A stretch of DNA of 17,692 nt from Muribaculaceae bacterium (GTDB lineage: Bacteria > Bacteroidota > Bacteroidia > Bacteroidales > Muribaculaceae): NCBI GenBank assembly GCA_009775365.1, contig VSPM01000056.1, positions 1 to 17,692 on the forward strand. Reading direction: 5' to 3'. The notes under the pieces are model-generated. The model was not told the origin of the DNA and searched no databases. It was given only the letters and a program-made list of their open reading frames with translations. Of this stretch, positions 1 through 6,451 are shown in pieces. Both the position numbers and the translations under genes were made by a program. Each line of letters starts with the position of its first letter. Position 1 is the first letter of the stretch.

Positions 1-2
1 AA

Positions 3-44
3 CTTGTCAAAGAACTCTTTGGCTTGACGGTTGATGCCGCTTAG
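3..44 (+). CDS. Possible C-terminal tail of a gene cut by the window start
   Basis: One plus-strand frame is open from the window edge to a TAG at 42-44 and would encode 13 residues ending in ELFGLTVDAA. The peptide has ordinary codon use and composition for this genome, so it could be the end of a gene starting outside the window. Thirteen codons are too few to name a family or to exclude chance. No plus-strand terminator follows, which slightly weakens the case. Confidence 0.2.
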   Translation, partial: LVKELFGLTVDAA

Positions 45-407
45 CCTATGAATAATTTTTTAACGAACTATTGTTATTAGCCTGTTGATAAAATCCGCCA
101 TGCACCTCCACAGGGTTCTGACATAGGAAATATCCATGAAGACTCATTTGCGAATTTTTAATCTTCTATAAATAGTAACACATATCGTAAAAAAATGTTT
201 TATATAATTGCGCTGTTGCTATACCAAATTAAATGTTGTTAATACCACGGCAAAAAACAAGGCCGCCCCAGATGAGACAGCCTCTTGAAACTATTAATTA
301 AATCACTTTTATTTAGACAAAATATCCCTAAAAAACTAAACTAATTCAAAAATCCAGTTAAGCAAAAAAAAAGAGTTCAGTATAATAATAAGTCTCGCTG
401 AAAAAGG
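45..407. other. AT-rich gene-free stretch downstream of the sigma factor
   Basis: No convincing gene lies here. The only structured element is a minus-strand terminator at 251-283. A 25-codon minus-strand frame (60-137) is open but too short and has no supporting signal. A copy of the heptamer ACTGAAC, in reverse orientation, lies at 375-381 next to the sigma-factor stop. Confidence 0.5.
251..283 (-). terminator. Rho-independent terminator for the sigma-factor transcript
   Basis: Arms 260-269 and 274-283 enclose a 4-base loop. Read on the minus strand, all ten positions pair, three of them as G-U. Read on the plus strand, the same three positions are C-A mismatches. On the minus strand the stem is followed at once by T, G and six Ts (252-257). 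Both features point to termination of minus-strand transcription. It lies about 125 bases past the sigma-factor stop, leaving a fairly long 3' untranslated region. Confidence 0.65.
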
Positions 408-914
408 TTATCTGAAATCTTTAAGTTGCTCGCGCAGACGCTTGCGTGCAAAAAAGATGCGGCTTTTAATAGTGCCAAGCGGAAGATTCATTTTTTCTGC
501 AATCTCATTGTATTTATATCCTGCAACATACATGTTGAACGGGATGCGATAATCGTCGGAGAAACTGTCGAGAGCGGCAGAAATCTCTTTGACTGCATAT
601 GATCCCTCAGGTGTGGATAAACCGGAATCCTGCGATATATTCAAATGATAAAGATCTTCAGTCTGGTCAATTACAGTAGATTTCCTAACAGTCTGTCGAT
701 AATTGTTGATAAATATATTTCTCATTATGGTAAATATCCATCCTTTGAAATTGACATTGTCAACATATTTTCCTTCATTATCGAGAGCCTTAAGAGTTGT
801 GTCCTGAAGAAGGTCACGAGCCTCTTCTTTGTCAGTTGTCAACTGATAAGCAAAACTTAGAAGATTACCCTGAAGGCCTAATATTCTTTGTTTGAATGTT
901 TCGGCAGTTTTCAT
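408..914 (-). CDS. ECF-type RNA polymerase sigma factor
   Basis: A small group-4 sigma-70 factor of 168 residues that should direct RNA polymerase core to a specific promoter set. Region 2 covers roughly residues 15-80 (AYQLTTDKEEARDLLQDT, then a core-binding segment FKGWIFTIMRN). Region 4 covers roughly the last 55 residues and holds a helix-turn-helix (YNEIAEKMNLPLGTIKSRIF). I chose the ATG at 912-914 because the sequence from MKTAETFKQR onward looks like the normal start of such factors. The frame stays open to an ATG at 984-986, which would add a 24-residue hydrophobic leader not expected for the family. No anti-sigma gene is adjacent, so control must be transcriptional or come from elsewhere. 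It is divergent from the helicase gene. Family assignment is firm; the regulon is unknown. Confidence 0.9.
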   Translation of the reverse strand: MKTAETFKQRILGLQGNLLSFAYQLTTDKEEARDLLQDTTLKALDNEGKYVDNVNFKGWIFTIMRNIFINNYRQTVRKSTVIDQTEDLYHLNISQDSGLSTPEGSYAVKEISAALDSFSDDYRIPFNMYVAGYKYNEIAEKMNLPLGTIKSRIFFARKRLREQLKDFR

Positions 915-1137
915 TGTATGTTGTTCTAATTGGTTAATATATTCATATAACAAGATAAGGATTGAAAATGTTCCTGCGTTTGACATTTTTTTGAAAAAAT
1001 TATTATAAATTATATAATAATTTGAATATTAATGTATTAAAAATCATCAAAACCCATTATTTATTTTTCAAGCCAGCAAACATCAACTTATTTCCTGTTA
1101 TCGCGTCACAAAAATTTAATATGCAGAAAAATTTCGC

Positions 1138-1145
1138 TAAATTTG
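1138..1145 (+). promoter_or_regulatory. Bacteroides-type -7 element for the helicase gene
   Basis: TAAATTTG fits the Bacteroides -7 consensus TAnnTTTG exactly and lies 31 bases before the ATG at 1177, giving a short leader. The region about 20 bases upstream is T-rich (1115-1117) but lacks a clear TTG, so the -33 half is weak. Confidence 0.55.
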
Positions 1146-1176
1146 CATAATCAGAACAAGCAAATATATATATAAG

Positions 1177-2466
1177 ATGAGATTTGATGAAATCTTGACA
1201 AACGACGACCTACTCGATGCGCTCTACGACATGCACTTCGATGAATGCACTCCTATTCAGGAGATGTCAATTCCACCGGTGATTGATGGCAGAGACCTCT
1301 TGGCAGTGGCTCAAACCGGAACCGGCAAAACCGCTGCATATCTTCTTCCGGTGATTGAAAGACTTGTCAACGACAATTATCCCCAAGACAATGTTAACTG
1401 CGTGGTCATGGCGCCTACAAGAGAACTCGCCCAGCAAATCGACAGACAAATGCAAGGCTTCTCATATTTTATGCCCGTCAGCAGCATGGCAATATATGGA
1501 GGAACTGACGGCAACACCTACGAACAACAACGCAAGGGGCTTAAAATGGGAGCAGATGTGGTTATTGCCACTCCCGGAAGGCTTCTTGCACATCTGAGCA
1601 TGGGATATGTTGACCTCTCAAAAGTGTCGTTCTTCATCCTGGATGAAGCCGACAGAATGCTCGACATGGGATTTTTCGATGATATAATGCAGATTATAAG
1701 CTATCTGCCTAAGGAAAGACAGACTTTATTGTTTTCAGCTACAATGCCCCCTAAAATACAGCAGATGGCAAAAAATATATTGAAGAATCCGGCTGAAGTT
1801 AAACTTGCCGTTTCAAAGCCGGCAGAGAAGATAAAACAGTATGCATATGTGTGCTATGAAACACAAAAACTGGCGATACTCGAACGGTTATTTAAAGATA
1901 ATCCTCCCCGCCGGGTCATAATCTTCTCATCTTCCAAGCAGAAAGTCAAAGAGCTCGCAAGAACCTTGAAAAAGCTGAAAATTCATGTGGCTGAAATGCA
2001 TTCCGATCTTGACCAGAATGAGAGGGAAGACGTGATGCTCGGTTTTAAAGCCGGCAAAATCAATGTGGTGGTGGCCACAGATATTATTTCAAGAGGAATC
2101 GACATTGACAACATCGAGACTGTAATCAATTATGACGTGCCGCGCGAAGCAGAAGATTATGTGCACAGAATAGGACGAACAGCTCGCGCAGACCGCGACG
2201 GAAGCGCCTACACATTTATCAGCGAACGTGAGCTCGGCAAGTTCAGAATGATTGAAAAACTTCTTGAAAAGGAGGTTGAAAAACTAACAGTGCCTTCTGA
2301 ATTAGGAGAGACTCCAACTTATAATCCGGGATTGAGCACAACAAAAAAGCGGCAAAACCGGAAATATAACAGAAACGGCAAGCCCACTCCCAAATCTAAT
2401 CGAAAATATAGACACAAACCGTCTAAAAGAAAGTCTGAAAACGGAGAGGCAAGAACAGAAAATTAA
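1177..2466 (+). CDS. DEAD-box ATP-dependent RNA helicase (RhlE/CsdA-like)
   Basis: A 429-residue superfamily 2 RNA helicase that unwinds short RNA duplexes using ATP, probably in ribosome assembly, mRNA turnover or cold adaptation. All core motifs are present: Q motif (TPIQ, 25-28), motif I AQTGTGKT (45-52), Ia PTRELAQQ (80-87), Ib TPGR (132-135), II DEAD (156-159), III SAT (187-189), V ATDIISRGIDI (300-310) and VI HRIGRTAR (330-337). The last 40 or so residues form a lysine/arginine-rich tail (KKRQNRKYNRNGK and similar) likely to bind RNA non-specifically, as in RhlE-type proteins. It is monocistronic: its own promoter lies upstream and a strong hairpin terminator follows within 15 bases. 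The family is certain; the exact orthologue among the several Bacteroidota DEAD-box paralogues is not. Confidence 0.96.
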   Translation: MRFDEILTNDDLLDALYDMHFDECTPIQEMSIPPVIDGRDLLAVAQTGTGKTAAYLLPVIERLVNDNYPQDNVNCVVMAPTRELAQQIDRQMQGFSYFMPVSSMAIYGGTDGNTYEQQRKGLKMGADVVIATPGRLLAHLSMGYVDLSKVSFFILDEADRMLDMGFFDDIMQIISYLPKERQTLLFSATMPPKIQQMAKNILKNPAEVKLAVSKPAEKIKQYAYVCYETQKLAILERLFKDNPPRRVIIFSSSKQKVKELARTLKKLKIHVAEMHSDLDQNEREDVMLGFKAGKINVVVATDIISRGIDIDNIETVINYDVPREAEDYVHRIGRTARADRDGSAYTFISERELGKFRMIEKLLEKEVEKLTVPSELGETPTYNPGLSTTKKRQNRKYNRNGKPTPKSNRKYRHKPSKRKSENGEARTEN

Positions 2467-2478
2467 AGCAAAATCAAG

Positions 2479-2516
2479 CGTGCCCTTGCTCATAACTGAA
2501 CAGGGGCACGTTTTAT
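2479..2516 (+). terminator. Hairpin terminator between convergent genes
   Basis: Arms CGTGCCC (2479-2485) and GGGCACG (2504-2510) are perfect. Three further inner pairs (2486-2488 with 2501-2503, one G-T) make a 10-bp stem with a 12-base loop, followed by TTTTATTAAT on the plus strand. It ends the helicase transcript. The hairpin also lies just past the stop of the convergent transporter gene, but the minus-strand flank is only weakly T-rich, so it works best for the plus strand. Confidence 0.8.
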
Positions 2517-3451
2517 TAATTATTTCCAAATTTGCCGGAAGAATCGAGATTCGACTGATGTCGCATTAACTGCCATGAGTTTATTATATTCTGCCAGGCC
2601 ACATACGCGGCAGGAGCAAGAGACGCAAGAGGGTTGAGATAGGTTAGAGCAAGCCAGACTGCCAATACCGTATTCTTTTGCCCGAGACCCTGTCCACCTG
2701 AAACCTTGTCGCCAAACTTGCCGCCAATAATCCTTCCAAGTTTAAATTGAATCAAGCATGCCACAAGAGCACCCAATGCAAGAAGAACCATTGTGAATGT
2801 CACTTCCGGTGTCCAGTTTTTTATTGCAAAACTAACACAGCTACCAACCACAATAAACAGAGACACAGCCCAAAGATAGAACGACAACTGCTGCCATCCC
2901 ACAATTTTTGAATGCACCTGAGGCAAAGCATATCTTAGAATCAGAGCCAATGCCAGTGGCATTACAAGCAAAGGGAACACCTCCGACAGGATAAGACTGA
3001 AAGACTGCATAAACGTCATTTCACTATGCTCTCCAATAGCCGCAAAAATCAACGGGCCGGAAACTGCTACTACAGCGTTGCACAAAAGGCTATAGGTGGC
3101 AACTTTTGAAATACTTCCACCCAACATTGACGTAATCACCGGAGCGGCAGTGGCCGTAGGGATAAAAAAGCATATGAACACACCCTCTGCCAGGGTTCTG
3201 TTCCAAAAGAAAGTCACACCATATGCCAAGCCAGCAAGCAATAGCTGAGTAAGCAACAAAGTGGTTTCAAACTTATCTGGTTTGAAATCAGAAATTCGTA
3301 ATTTGCAATAGGTGATGAAAAGCATTGTGAAAATGAGGTATGGCGAAAGGAATGTTATATACCCCATCCATTTGTAGAAAACAGCCCCGCCAACCATTGC
3401 AATCGGCAGCATCAATGTCTTCAGATTTGATTTCTGTATAGCGACCTTCAT
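2516..3451 (-). CDS. BASS-family (bile acid:sodium symporter-like) membrane transporter
   Basis: A 311-residue, strongly hydrophobic inner-membrane protein with about nine or ten predicted transmembrane segments. Its pattern fits the SBF/BASS fold of sodium-coupled organic-anion transporters: repeated glycine/proline breaks inside helices (FIPTATAAPVITSMLGG near 95-112) and a polar crossover region near the C-terminus (GQKNTVLAVWLALTYLNPLA). Known substrates of the family include bile acids, pantoate, pyruvate and other organic anions; nothing here identifies this protein's cargo. It is last in a minus-strand run behind the MTA/SAH nucleosidase, with a 40-base gap, so the two are probably co-transcribed. 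The link between nucleosidase products and transport is only a guess. Fold assignment is good, substrate unknown. Confidence 0.8.
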   Translation of the reverse strand: MKVAIQKSNLKTLMLPIAMVGGAVFYKWMGYITFLSPYLIFTMLFITYCKLRISDFKPDKFETTLLLTQLLLAGLAYGVTFFWNRTLAEGVFICFFIPTATAAPVITSMLGGSISKVATYSLLCNAVVAVSGPLIFAAIGEHSEMTFMQSFSLILSEVFPLLVMPLALALILRYALPQVHSKIVGWQQLSFYLWAVSLFIVVGSCVSFAIKNWTPEVTFTMVLLALGALVACLIQFKLGRIIGGKFGDKVSGGQGLGQKNTVLAVWLALTYLNPLASLAPAAYVAWQNIINSWQLMRHQSNLDSSGKFGNN

Positions 3452-3491
3452 TTATTAACGATATAATCCAGGGGGACTGAACTCCCGAATA

Positions 3492-4172
3492 TTATGACAG
3501 GTTCGAGATTATATTTTTAAGAACCTTGAACGTTTTTTCAGGCGCTTCCGACCAGAAATTTTTGTATTGAGAAATGTTTTCTCCTTCGCCCGGAGTGTCG
3601 CTCACAACGCGCACAATTCCAAAAGGAGTGCCTGTCATCATGCAGACCTGGGCAATAGCAGCCGACTCCATATCTACTGCCTTGACATCAGGGAAGTATG
3701 AACGTATAAATGCAATTTCCGCCGGTGTCGACACAAATTTATCTCCGGTGCAGATAAGGCCGAACATTAAATCACTGTCAGTCTGAATCGACTTTGAAAT
3801 ATCCAGAATCTGCTGCGAAGGTATCATAAAAAGTGGGCATCCGTCCGCTTGACCATATTCTGTGCCCGGGCCACACCACACATTGTAATATGCAACTCTG
3901 TCGGCAACAAGCACTGACCCCACTGGTATTCCGGCGCCACCGGCTACTCCTGAATTAACCACCATGTCGGGATGAACTGTAGAAACAATCTTATAGGCAT
4001 TGACTGCGGCATTCACATTGCCGATTCCGCATTGCGCAAGAAATACGTCATGCTGCCCGACTTTGCCACAAACCAATGAAATCCCTTCGATTATTTCTGT
4101 TGCTTTATCATCAAATAATGAGGAAAGGAGCTGCAACTCCTTGTTCATTGCCGCTAAAATCAATATTTTCAT
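3492..4172 (-). CDS. mtnN: 5'-methylthioadenosine/S-adenosylhomocysteine nucleosidase
   Basis: A 226-residue PNP/UDP-family nucleosidase that cleaves adenine from the SAM by-products MTA and SAH (and often 5'-deoxyadenosine), feeding methionine and adenine salvage. Visible landmarks are the N-terminal AAMNKELQLL with Glu12 at the position of the E. coli catalytic-site Glu12, CGIGNVNAA (48-56), NSGVAGGAG (73-81), CTGDKFVS (141-148), AVDMESAAIAQVC with Met168-Glu169 (ribose binding), and SDTPGE with Asp192 as the probable catalytic acid. Length is normal for MtnN (about 230). The segment YYNVWCGPGTEYGQ replaces the usual HDVD...GY stretch of Proteobacterial enzymes. A futalosine hydrolase (MqnB) is a related alternative, but the ME and SD motifs with this spacing favour MtnN. 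It follows the dihydrouridine synthase gene on the same strand (70-base gap) and precedes the transporter. MTA also arises from polyamine synthesis. Confidence 0.85.
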   Translation of the reverse strand: MKILILAAMNKELQLLSSLFDDKATEIIEGISLVCGKVGQHDVFLAQCGIGNVNAAVNAYKIVSTVHPDMVVNSGVAGGAGIPVGSVLVADRVAYYNVWCGPGTEYGQADGCPLFMIPSQQILDISKSIQTDSDLMFGLICTGDKFVSTPAEIAFIRSYFPDVKAVDMESAAIAQVCMMTGTPFGIVRVVSDTPGEGENISQYKNFWSEAPEKTFKVLKNIISNLS

Positions 4173-4242
4173 CTAATTTTTGTATTTATAATGAACGCAT
4201 TAAATATAATCGCAACGATTTTCGATTCCGAATAAACAAAAA

Positions 4243-5160
4243 TCATATCATTGCCACCGCCGAATGATACTTGGCAAGATTTGTCGCTTTCTTAATAGCC
4301 TTCCATGCCTTCCTGCCAATCTCATCCTCTGCATATTCCCAAAATGGTTTGATTTTAGATATCAACTGAGTTTCTCCGCAAAGAGTGGATGAATAGTAAT
4401 CAAGCAGATTCCTGTGAAACGAAAGCATTGTGTCAATCCTTTTCACTTTATCCCATTCTTCACCATCCATAACCTCACTTATCAACGAAGGGCGAGCCAG
4501 CAAACCTCTTCCTATCATGATTCCATTTATTGACTGAAACCTTGTTGAAATCGATTGAACATCAGCAGGATTTTTAATTTCTCCATTAAAAACCACAGGA
4601 TTGGAACTGCATTCAAGAATCTGCTCGAATCTGTCGAGATAAAGGTCTCCACCATATTGCTGTTTTGCAACACGCGGATGAACTGCCAAATGCGACAGTC
4701 TGACTTGATTTAACCGTGGCAATAATATTTTCCATTCGTCAGGGTCGCTGAAACCTAATCGCATTTTTACAGAAAACACTATATCCGGATTACTTTTGAC
4801 TATATCTGCCACCTTGTCTGCCAGAGCACTGTTAGCCACAGTTGACGCCCCGCGTCCATGACCGGTCTGAAGAGGGAACGGGCAACCCATGTTCAAATCA
4901 ATTTCAGTGGCCCCTTTATCCTTTACCAACCTCACCAACGATTCAAGTTCATCAGCATCCCTAAAAATAATCTGTGGCACAAGATGAGCCTCGTCATTAA
5001 GACCTGACGTGAAATCTTTTACATCTCTGACACGCAAGTCACCTCGCTCCAGGCGAATAAATGGAGTGTAGTAAGAAATGTCGTGACCATACATTCCGGC
5101 ATGAAAATGTCGATATGGAGCATCTGTATGCCCCTGCACAGGTGCAAAATGGAATTTCAT
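4243..5160 (-). CDS. tRNA-dihydrouridine synthase (Dus family)
   Basis: A 305-residue FMN-dependent TIM-barrel enzyme that reduces specific uridines in tRNA to dihydrouridine with NAD(P)H. Family landmarks in order are the N-terminal FMN segment APVQGHTDAPYR (6-17), NMGCP with the catalytic proton-donor Cys93, VKMRLG with Lys132, HPR (161-163) followed by QQYGGD, FNGEI, and the phosphate-binding MIGRGLLARPSL. The C-terminal 70 residues match the helical tRNA-binding domain in position and charge. The start is well placed because Dus proteins begin only a few residues before AP(M/V). It is slightly shorter than E. coli DusA/B/C (about 315-345) and I cannot assign it to a named subtype. A Bacteroides-type promoter about 125 bases upstream makes it the first gene of a probable dus-mtnN-transporter transcript. 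Confidence 0.93.
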   Translation of the reverse strand: MKFHFAPVQGHTDAPYRHFHAGMYGHDISYYTPFIRLERGDLRVRDVKDFTSGLNDEAHLVPQIIFRDADELESLVRLVKDKGATEIDLNMGCPFPLQTGHGRGASTVANSALADKVADIVKSNPDIVFSVKMRLGFSDPDEWKILLPRLNQVRLSHLAVHPRVAKQQYGGDLYLDRFEQILECSSNPVVFNGEIKNPADVQSISTRFQSINGIMIGRGLLARPSLISEVMDGEEWDKVKRIDTMLSFHRNLLDYYSSTLCGETQLISKIKPFWEYAEDEIGRKAWKAIKKATNLAKYHSAVAMI

Positions 5161-5201
5161 TATTAAGCAGCTTACAACAATAAACTATATTATTAATTTT
5201 T

Positions 5202-5235
5202 TAAGTAGCATTCATTTATCATTGAAAGCTACTTA
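5202..5235 (-). promoter_or_regulatory. Stem-loop in the dus leader
   Basis: TAAGTAGC (5202-5209) and GCTACTTA (5228-5235) form a perfect 8-bp stem with an 18-base loop, inside the predicted 5' leader of dus. In neither direction is the stem followed by a T-run, so it is unlikely to be a terminator. It could affect leader stability or translation; it matches no riboswitch class I know. Confidence 0.3.
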
Positions 5236-5286
5236 TAAGTTAAATAAACACACGATATGGAGAGGGGAGAAGAAGATATATTAATG

Positions 5287-5317
5287 CAAAATTACTCAAA
5301 TTTTCTTATTTAGGCAA
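5287..5317 (-). promoter_or_regulatory. Bacteroides-type promoter for dus
   Basis: Read on the minus strand, TTG (5317-5315) is followed after exactly 20 bases by TAATTTTG (5294-5287), a full TAnnTTTG match. Transcription would start near 5280, leaving a leader of about 120 bases before the dus ATG. Confidence 0.6.
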
Positions 5318-5366
5318 ATTGATTGATTGTCAAACGACTGAACACGGTCATTGAAGTTTCCAATAA

Positions 5367-5480
5367 GAAGTGCAACGGCCTAAACCTCACTCCTCCTCAG
5401 GGGAAGGCCGCGCGCCGAGGGGGCTGAGCAAGCCTCCGTTGAGCGCATCCATGCCAAAGGTAACTTTTAGCCGGAAATAG
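5367..5480. other. GC-rich islet in an AT-rich intergenic region, open on both strands
   Basis: Bases 5371-5460 are visibly much richer in G and C than the flanks. The segment contains CGGCCT and AGGCCG arms about 23 bases apart. On the plus strand an uninterrupted frame runs from a GTG at 5370 to a TAG at 5478-5480 (36 codons, proline/serine/arginine-rich). On the minus strand a frame without stops spans roughly 5390-5516 and includes an ATG-led peptide beginning MDALNGGLLSPLG. Neither has a start signal or recognisable domain. The composition suggests a repeated or imported element rather than a gene. Confidence 0.4.
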
Positions 5481-5496
5481 CCTGCAACACAAAATA

Positions 5497-5512
5497 GGAG
5501 ACCGAAGTCTCC
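5497..5512. repeat. Small perfect hairpin
   Basis: GGAGAC and GTCTCC enclose the four bases CGAA. The hairpin sits between the GC-rich islet and the left end of the MITE-like element. No T-run follows on either strand, so it is not a standard terminator. Confidence 0.4.
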
Positions 5513-5533
5513 CTGCGATTAAGTAACTTTGTA

Positions 5534-5753
5534 GGGTGTTCAGTTCTATGTTCTCATTTTTGAATCAAAAATCATGAGTGAATAGCCATAAGTTCCTGAT
5601 ATACATTAGTGATTCTGTGTAATAGAACAATGTTGAAAAACATGGTAAAATTCAACTCAAAAATTAGCGATTTTATTGAGGATATTTTACTGATATATAA
5701 AATATTACAACTATAAAAAGAACATAAAAGTTGGAACATTCTACTGAACACCC
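5534..5753. mobile_element. MITE-like 220-bp element with terminal inverted repeats
   Basis: The left end GGGTGTTCAGT (5534-5544) is a perfect inverted copy of the right end ACTGAACACCC (5743-5753). After three mismatched bases the match resumes with ATGTTC on both sides, so 17 of 20 terminal bases agree. The interior is very AT-rich and has no transposase. This size and structure fit a non-autonomous miniature inverted-repeat element, or the remnant of an insertion sequence. I found no convincing target-site duplication in the immediate 8-base flanks, so it may be old or the boundaries may differ by a few bases. Confidence 0.5.
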
Positions 5754-5768
5754 GAATAAATAAATAAA

Positions 5769-5806
5769 GAGCAGGGGGAGGAAAACTCTCCACTGCTCCT
5801 TATTTA
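5769..5806 (-). terminator. Terminator behind the DUF486 membrane-protein gene
   Basis: GAGCAG (5769-5774) pairs with CTGCTC (5793-5798) around an 18-base loop that can pair further (GGAG with CTC/TCC). Outer A/T pairs (AAATAA with TTATTT) extend the stem, with small bulges. On the minus strand the stem is followed by TTTATTTATTTATT. It starts 20 bases past the stop of the gene ending at 5826. Confidence 0.7.
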
Positions 5807-5825
5807 TCCTGAAAGAATGTCGCGC

Positions 5826-6203
5826 TTATTTATCGGGAAGGAAAGTGAAACACACAGCACCTACAAGACAAATGAACGCCGCCACATGATTCCAATGCAG
5901 TTTCTCACCGGAAAAAAAGAAGATTGCAAGCAATGTAAACACAGTCAACGAAATCACTTCCTGAATCACCTTCAATTGAAACAGAGAGTAGGGACCTCCA
6001 TTCTCATGAAATCCTATCTTATTGGCAGGAATCATGAAGCAATATTCAAAAAGCGCAACTCCCCAGGAAGTGAGAATGACCAAATACAAAGGCCAGTCTT
6101 TTGCAATTCCGGCAGATTGCAATCTTAAATGGCCATACCATGCAATAGTCATAAAGACATTGGATATGACCAAAAGAAGAATGGTAACAATATATGCTTT
6201 CAT
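5826..6203 (-). CDS. DUF486 / DMT-family small membrane protein
   Basis: A 125-residue inner-membrane protein with four hydrophobic helices (about residues 4-22, 39-58, 80-98 and 105-121) and short polar loops. The loop FMIPANKIGFHENGGPYSLFQLKVIQEVISL matches, in order and spacing, the signature of the DUF486 family (PF04342), a four-helix relative of the drug/metabolite transporter superfamily. Proteins of this size probably act as dimers, like small multidrug resistance transporters, but no substrate has been settled for the family. The GENE stands alone: its own candidate promoter lies upstream and a terminator follows directly. Family call is good; function is unknown. Confidence 0.85.
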   Translation of the reverse strand: MKAYIVTILLLVISNVFMTIAWYGHLRLQSAGIAKDWPLYLVILTSWGVALFEYCFMIPANKIGFHENGGPYSLFQLKVIQEVISLTVFTLLAIFFFSGEKLHWNHVAAFICLVGAVCFTFLPDK

Positions 6204-6250
6204 CTCTTAATAATGCTTAAAGACACCAAAACACTGACTAAAAAACTCCG

Positions 6251-6258
6251 CAAAATTA
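6251..6258 (-). promoter_or_regulatory. Candidate -7 element for the DUF486 gene
   Basis: On the minus strand this reads TAATTTTG, a full TAnnTTTG match 47 bases before the ATG at 6203. No TTG lies at the expected -33 distance, so only half of the promoter is supported. Confidence 0.4.
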
Positions 6259-6393
6259 CTATTTTTTGTTTATTCACACACCTACATGAACTGTAAAATT
6301 CATTTCATACCCAAACCTTTTATTTCCTTTTATCTCTATCTCCGTTACAACCTTAATATTTTAAAAGGTCATATTAATTACAAAGTGGAATAG

Positions 6394-6424
6394 TTGGCTA
6401 TAAAATGAATTTTAAGTAATTTTG
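6394..6424 (+). promoter_or_regulatory. Bacteroides-type promoter for the flavodiiron operon
   Basis: TTG (6394-6396), 20 bases, then TAATTTTG (6417-6424): both halves of the Bacteroides sigma-ABfr consensus at standard spacing. The -7 element ends 27 bases before the ATG at 6452. Confidence 0.7.
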
Positions 6425-6451
6425 CAATAAGAAAACATCAACACGACAACA

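Noticed and set aside
60..137. 25-codon minus-strand frame in the first intergenic region
   Set aside because: It is short, has no ribosome-binding or promoter signal I can support, and lies beyond the sigma-factor terminator. It could be a remnant, but there is no evidence beyond an open frame.
915..986. 24-residue N-terminal extension of the sigma factor from the upstream ATG
   Set aside because: The extension is hydrophobic and unlike sigma-factor N-termini; the internal ATG at 912-914 starts a normal-length protein.
3492..4172. Futalosine hydrolase (menaquinone pathway) instead of MtnN
   Set aside because: Glu12, the Met-Glu pair and the SD motif fit MTA/SAH nucleosidase, and no other futalosine-pathway genes are nearby; not fully excluded.
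5526..5761. Target-site duplication around the MITE-like element
   Set aside because: The 8 bases outside the left end (ACTTTGTA) and right end (GAATAAAT) do not match, and no shorter convincing repeat is present.
5572..5793. 73-codon minus-strand open frame
   Set aside because: It spans the right end of the MITE-like element and the adjacent terminator, is rich in Phe/Ile/Leu as expected for AT-rich DNA read by chance, and has no domain or start signal.
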